From Phycisphaerae bacterium (GTDB lineage: Bacteria; Planctomycetota; Phycisphaerae; Phycisphaerales; SM1A02): 6,585 nt of DNA. The stretch spans positions 1-6,585 of the forward strand of contig JAUIHC010000171.1 in NCBI GenBank assembly GCA_030432455.1, read 5' to 3'. A model generated the notes under the pieces. The model was given only the letters and a program-made list of their open reading frames with translations, was not told where the DNA came from and searched no databases. The translations under genes and the position numbers were made by a program. Below, one piece after another: positions 4,729-6,585 of this stretch. The number at the start of each line of letters is the position of its first letter. Within the stretch, counting starts at the first letter, position 1.

Positions 4729-6585
4729 CGGCCCCAAGGCAGTCGTCGCCGGACGGCACCGTCGAGGTCGGCGCCCCGTGGTGGCTCGACCGCGTGGTCA
4801 CCGACCCGGCGACCACGCGACTGCTCGATCTCGTCGCCGAGGGCGGCGAGGTCTCCGCGCGGGGCGTCGCGGGCAGCAGCACCTCCGTGCTGGTCGCGGC
4901 GATCGCCTCGCGGGCGCCGGGGCCGGTCGTCTTCGTGGTGCCGCATCTGGACGACGCCGACGACGCGGTGGACGAACTCGCGGACCTCGGGATCCATGCG
5001 GCCCCGTTCCCCGCCCTCGAAGTCATGCCCGGCGAGCGGGAGCCCGCGGTCGATCTGGTGTCCGCCCGGCTCGGGCTCGTACGACGACTCCTCGACGGCG
5101 TGGCCCCGAAGGTCGTCGTCGCCCCGTTTCCCGCCCTGATGCAGGGCGTGCCGCCGATCGACGATCTCGCGGACCGGATCCGCACGATCCGCGAGGGCGA
5201 CGACCTCGACCTTCCCGCCCTGGCGGCCTGGCTCGGCGAGGCGGGATGGACCCGGACCGATGTGGTCGAGAATCCCGGCGAGTTCGCGATCCGAGGCGGG
5301 CTGGTCGATCTCTTCCCGCCCGGGGGCGGGATGCCGGTGCGGCTGGACCTCTTCGGCGACGAGGTCGAGCGACTGCATGAGATCGATCCGGCGTCGCAGG
5401 CGAGCGATCGGCGGATCGACTCGGTCGAGCTCGTGGGCGCGACCGAGGGACTGCTGGTCGAAGGCACGATTCCGCTCGCCTCGCATCTGCCCCGCACGAC
5501 CACGGTCGTGCTCGCGGAACTCGGTGAGATCGTCGAGCAGGGCCGCGGGTACTGGGAGCGGGTGCGCGAGTCCGGCGGCGTGCAGGGGCCGCCCGCGACG
5601 CTCGCCGCCCTGCGGGACGCGGCGCGGTGCCTGCTCGATGTGAACGAGTTCTCCGCGAGTCAGGTGCAGGACCGGGCGGTCACGCTGCCTCCGGCCCCGC
5701 TGCCGGCGTTTCCGGAGGACCTGGGACCCGCGTTCGACGAGCTGCTCGAACTCGCGGGCGAGTGCGAAGTCGCGCTCTGCTGCTCGACCGAGGGCGAGTA
5801 CGACCGGGCCCGCGAGATCGTGGAGCGGCGTCGGCGCACCGAGTCGCCGGGGGCCGATCGGATCCGGGTCGAGCAGCGGCACGTGCATCGCGGGTTCCGC
5901 TGGGATCCCGGCGAGGGCGAGCGTGAGGATCGGGCGATCGCCGTCGTCCCCTTCCACGAGATGCTGCATCGCTGGGGCGTGCGGCGCCGACGGGGCGGGG
6001 CGATCCGCGGCGGCGCGAGTCGTCAGGAGTTCCTGCGCTTCGAACCCGGCGATCTCGTGGTGCACCGCGACCACGGCATCGCCCGCTTCGTCGGGCTCCG
6101 CAGCCTGCCGAAGGACGGGGCTCCGGATCAGGAGGTGCTCACGCTCGAGTTCGACAGCGGCTCGCACCTGCATGTGCCGCTCTCGCGGATCGAGCTCGTC
6201 CAGAAGTACATCGGGGCGGGAAGCACCAGCGATCCCGGTCTCTCGACGCTCGGCGGGCGGCGGTGGAAGCGGCAGAAGGAGAAGGTCTCCGACGCGGTCC
6301 GCGATCTCGCGGGCGAGATGCTCCGCGTGCAGGCCGCGCGGACCGCGACCCCGGGCATCCGGTATCCCGCCGACACCGAGTGGCAGCGGGAGTTCGAGGC
6401 GGAGTTTCCGTACGACGAGACCGAGGATCAACTCTCCGCGATCGCCGCGGTCAAGCGGGACATGTCGTCGAGCACGCCCATGGATCGGCTGGTCTGCGGC
6501 GATGTCGGGTTCGGCAAGACCGAGGTCGCGATCCGGGCCGCGTTCAAGGCGGTCGAGTACGGGCGGCAGGTTGCGGTGCTGGTGC
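4725..6585 (+). CDS. mfd: Transcription-repair coupling factor Mfd, 3' part outside window
   Basis: Mfd is the ATP-driven DNA translocase that removes RNA polymerase stalled at lesions and recruits UvrA. Residues 1-620 are present; the family is usually about 1,100-1,200 long, so the rest of the motor and the C-terminal domain lie beyond the edge. Landmarks: a degenerate P-loop GVAGSSTS (47-54) without lysine, as expected for the inactive UvrB-homology module; GEFAIRGGLVDLFPPG (185-200), the conserved UvrB-like segment; GDLVVHRDHGIARFVGL starting at residue 442, the RNA polymerase-interacting CarD-like domain; the FPYDETEDQ motif (561-569) at the start of the translocase; and the intact Walker A GDVGFGKTE (592-600). 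The ATG at 4725 overlaps the HhH stop as ATGA, and the N-terminal length before the first motif suits the family. It is the last gene of a three-gene cluster in which every junction overlaps, so expression is likely shared with the upstream genes. Confidence 0.97.
   Translation, partial: MTAPRQSSPDGTVEVGAPWWLDRVVTDPATTRLLDLVAEGGEVSARGVAGSSTSVLVAAIASRAPGPVVFVVPHLDDADDAVDELADLGIHAAPFPALEVMPGEREPAVDLVSARLGLVRRLLDGVAPKVVVAPFPALMQGVPPIDDLADRIRTIREGDDLDLPALAAWLGEAGWTRTDVVENPGEFAIRGGLVDLFPPGGGMPVRLDLFGDEVERLHEIDPASQASDRRIDSVELVGATEGLLVEGTIPLASHLPRTTTVVLAELGEIVEQGRGYWERVRESGGVQGPPATLAALRDAARCLLDVNEFSASQVQDRAVTLPPAPLPAFPEDLGPAFDELLELAGECEVALCCSTEGEYDRAREIVERRRRTESPGADRIRVEQRHVHRGFRWDPGEGEREDRAIAVVPFHEMLHRWGVRRRRGGAIRGGASRQEFLRFEPGDLVVHRDHGIARFVGLRSLPKDGAPDQEVLTLEFDSGSHLHVPLSRIELVQKYIGAGSTSDPGLSTLGGRRWKRQKEKVSDAVRDLAGEMLRVQAARTATPGIRYPADTEWQREFEAEFPYDETEDQLSAIAAVKRDMSSSTPMDRLVCGDVGFGKTEVAIRAAFKAVEYGRQVAVLV

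Noticed and set aside
4254..6431. 725-residue open frame on the minus strand
   Set aside because: It lies opposite mfd and the HhH gene, whose family motifs are unmistakable. Its product is Arg/Asp/Gly-rich with no domain, as expected for an antisense frame in GC-rich DNA.
4725..6585. Mfd as UvrB or RecG
   Set aside because: The combination of a degenerate N-terminal P-loop, the RGGLVDLFPPG segment, the CarD-like GDLVVHRDHGIARF domain and the GDVGFGKTE Walker A is specific to Mfd. UvrB has an intact N-terminal P-loop, and RecG lacks the first two.

Overview
The window is high-GC bacterial DNA that is almost entirely coding. It most likely comes from a planctomycete of the Phycisphaerae type. 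The best clue is the protein at 754-1545, which ends in two dockerin-like calcium-binding repeats of the 'DLDGDGxxxGADLGLLLAAWG' kind, a C-terminal signature common in that group. The GH10-like protein with a 'KPYDLALELARHR...EDW' N-terminal module is also reminiscent of planctomycete proteins. The organism assignment is an inference from recalled family features, not from a database search.

Layout, left to right. (1) 1-673, minus strand, open at the left edge: the N-terminal 224 residues of a berberine-bridge-enzyme-like FAD oxidoreductase with both residues for bicovalent flavin attachment and a Tat-like N-terminus. (2) An 80-bp divergent spacer with an imperfect 10-bp hairpin and overlapping -10-like elements. 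(3) 754-1545, plus strand: a predicted exported protein with a divergent C-type-lectin-like region and dockerin-like repeats. (4) 1574-2518, minus strand: purC (SAICAR synthase), convergent with the previous gene. (5) A 223-bp divergent spacer with a 14-nt perfect palindrome, a tandem 9-mer and -10-like hexamers. (6) Plus-strand cluster 2742-6585 with overlapping gene ends: a cytoplasmic GH10-like TIM-barrel protein with neither catalytic glutamate, a membrane-anchored ComEA-like helix-hairpin-helix protein, and the first 620 residues of mfd (transcription-repair coupling factor), which runs off the right edge.

How the genes relate. purC and mfd are housekeeping genes (purine synthesis, transcription-coupled repair). 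The helix-hairpin-helix gene overlaps mfd by four bases (ATGA), so the two are probably translated together. The GH10-like gene overlaps the helix-hairpin-helix gene in the same way. The two left-hand divergent genes both have N-termini that suggest export, but nothing in the sequence ties them to one pathway. I saw no tRNA, rRNA, CRISPR array, insertion sequence or phage gene, and no clearly new multi-gene system. The most unusual items are the apparently inactive GH10-like protein, its coupling to a membrane HhH protein and mfd, and the structured divergent spacers.
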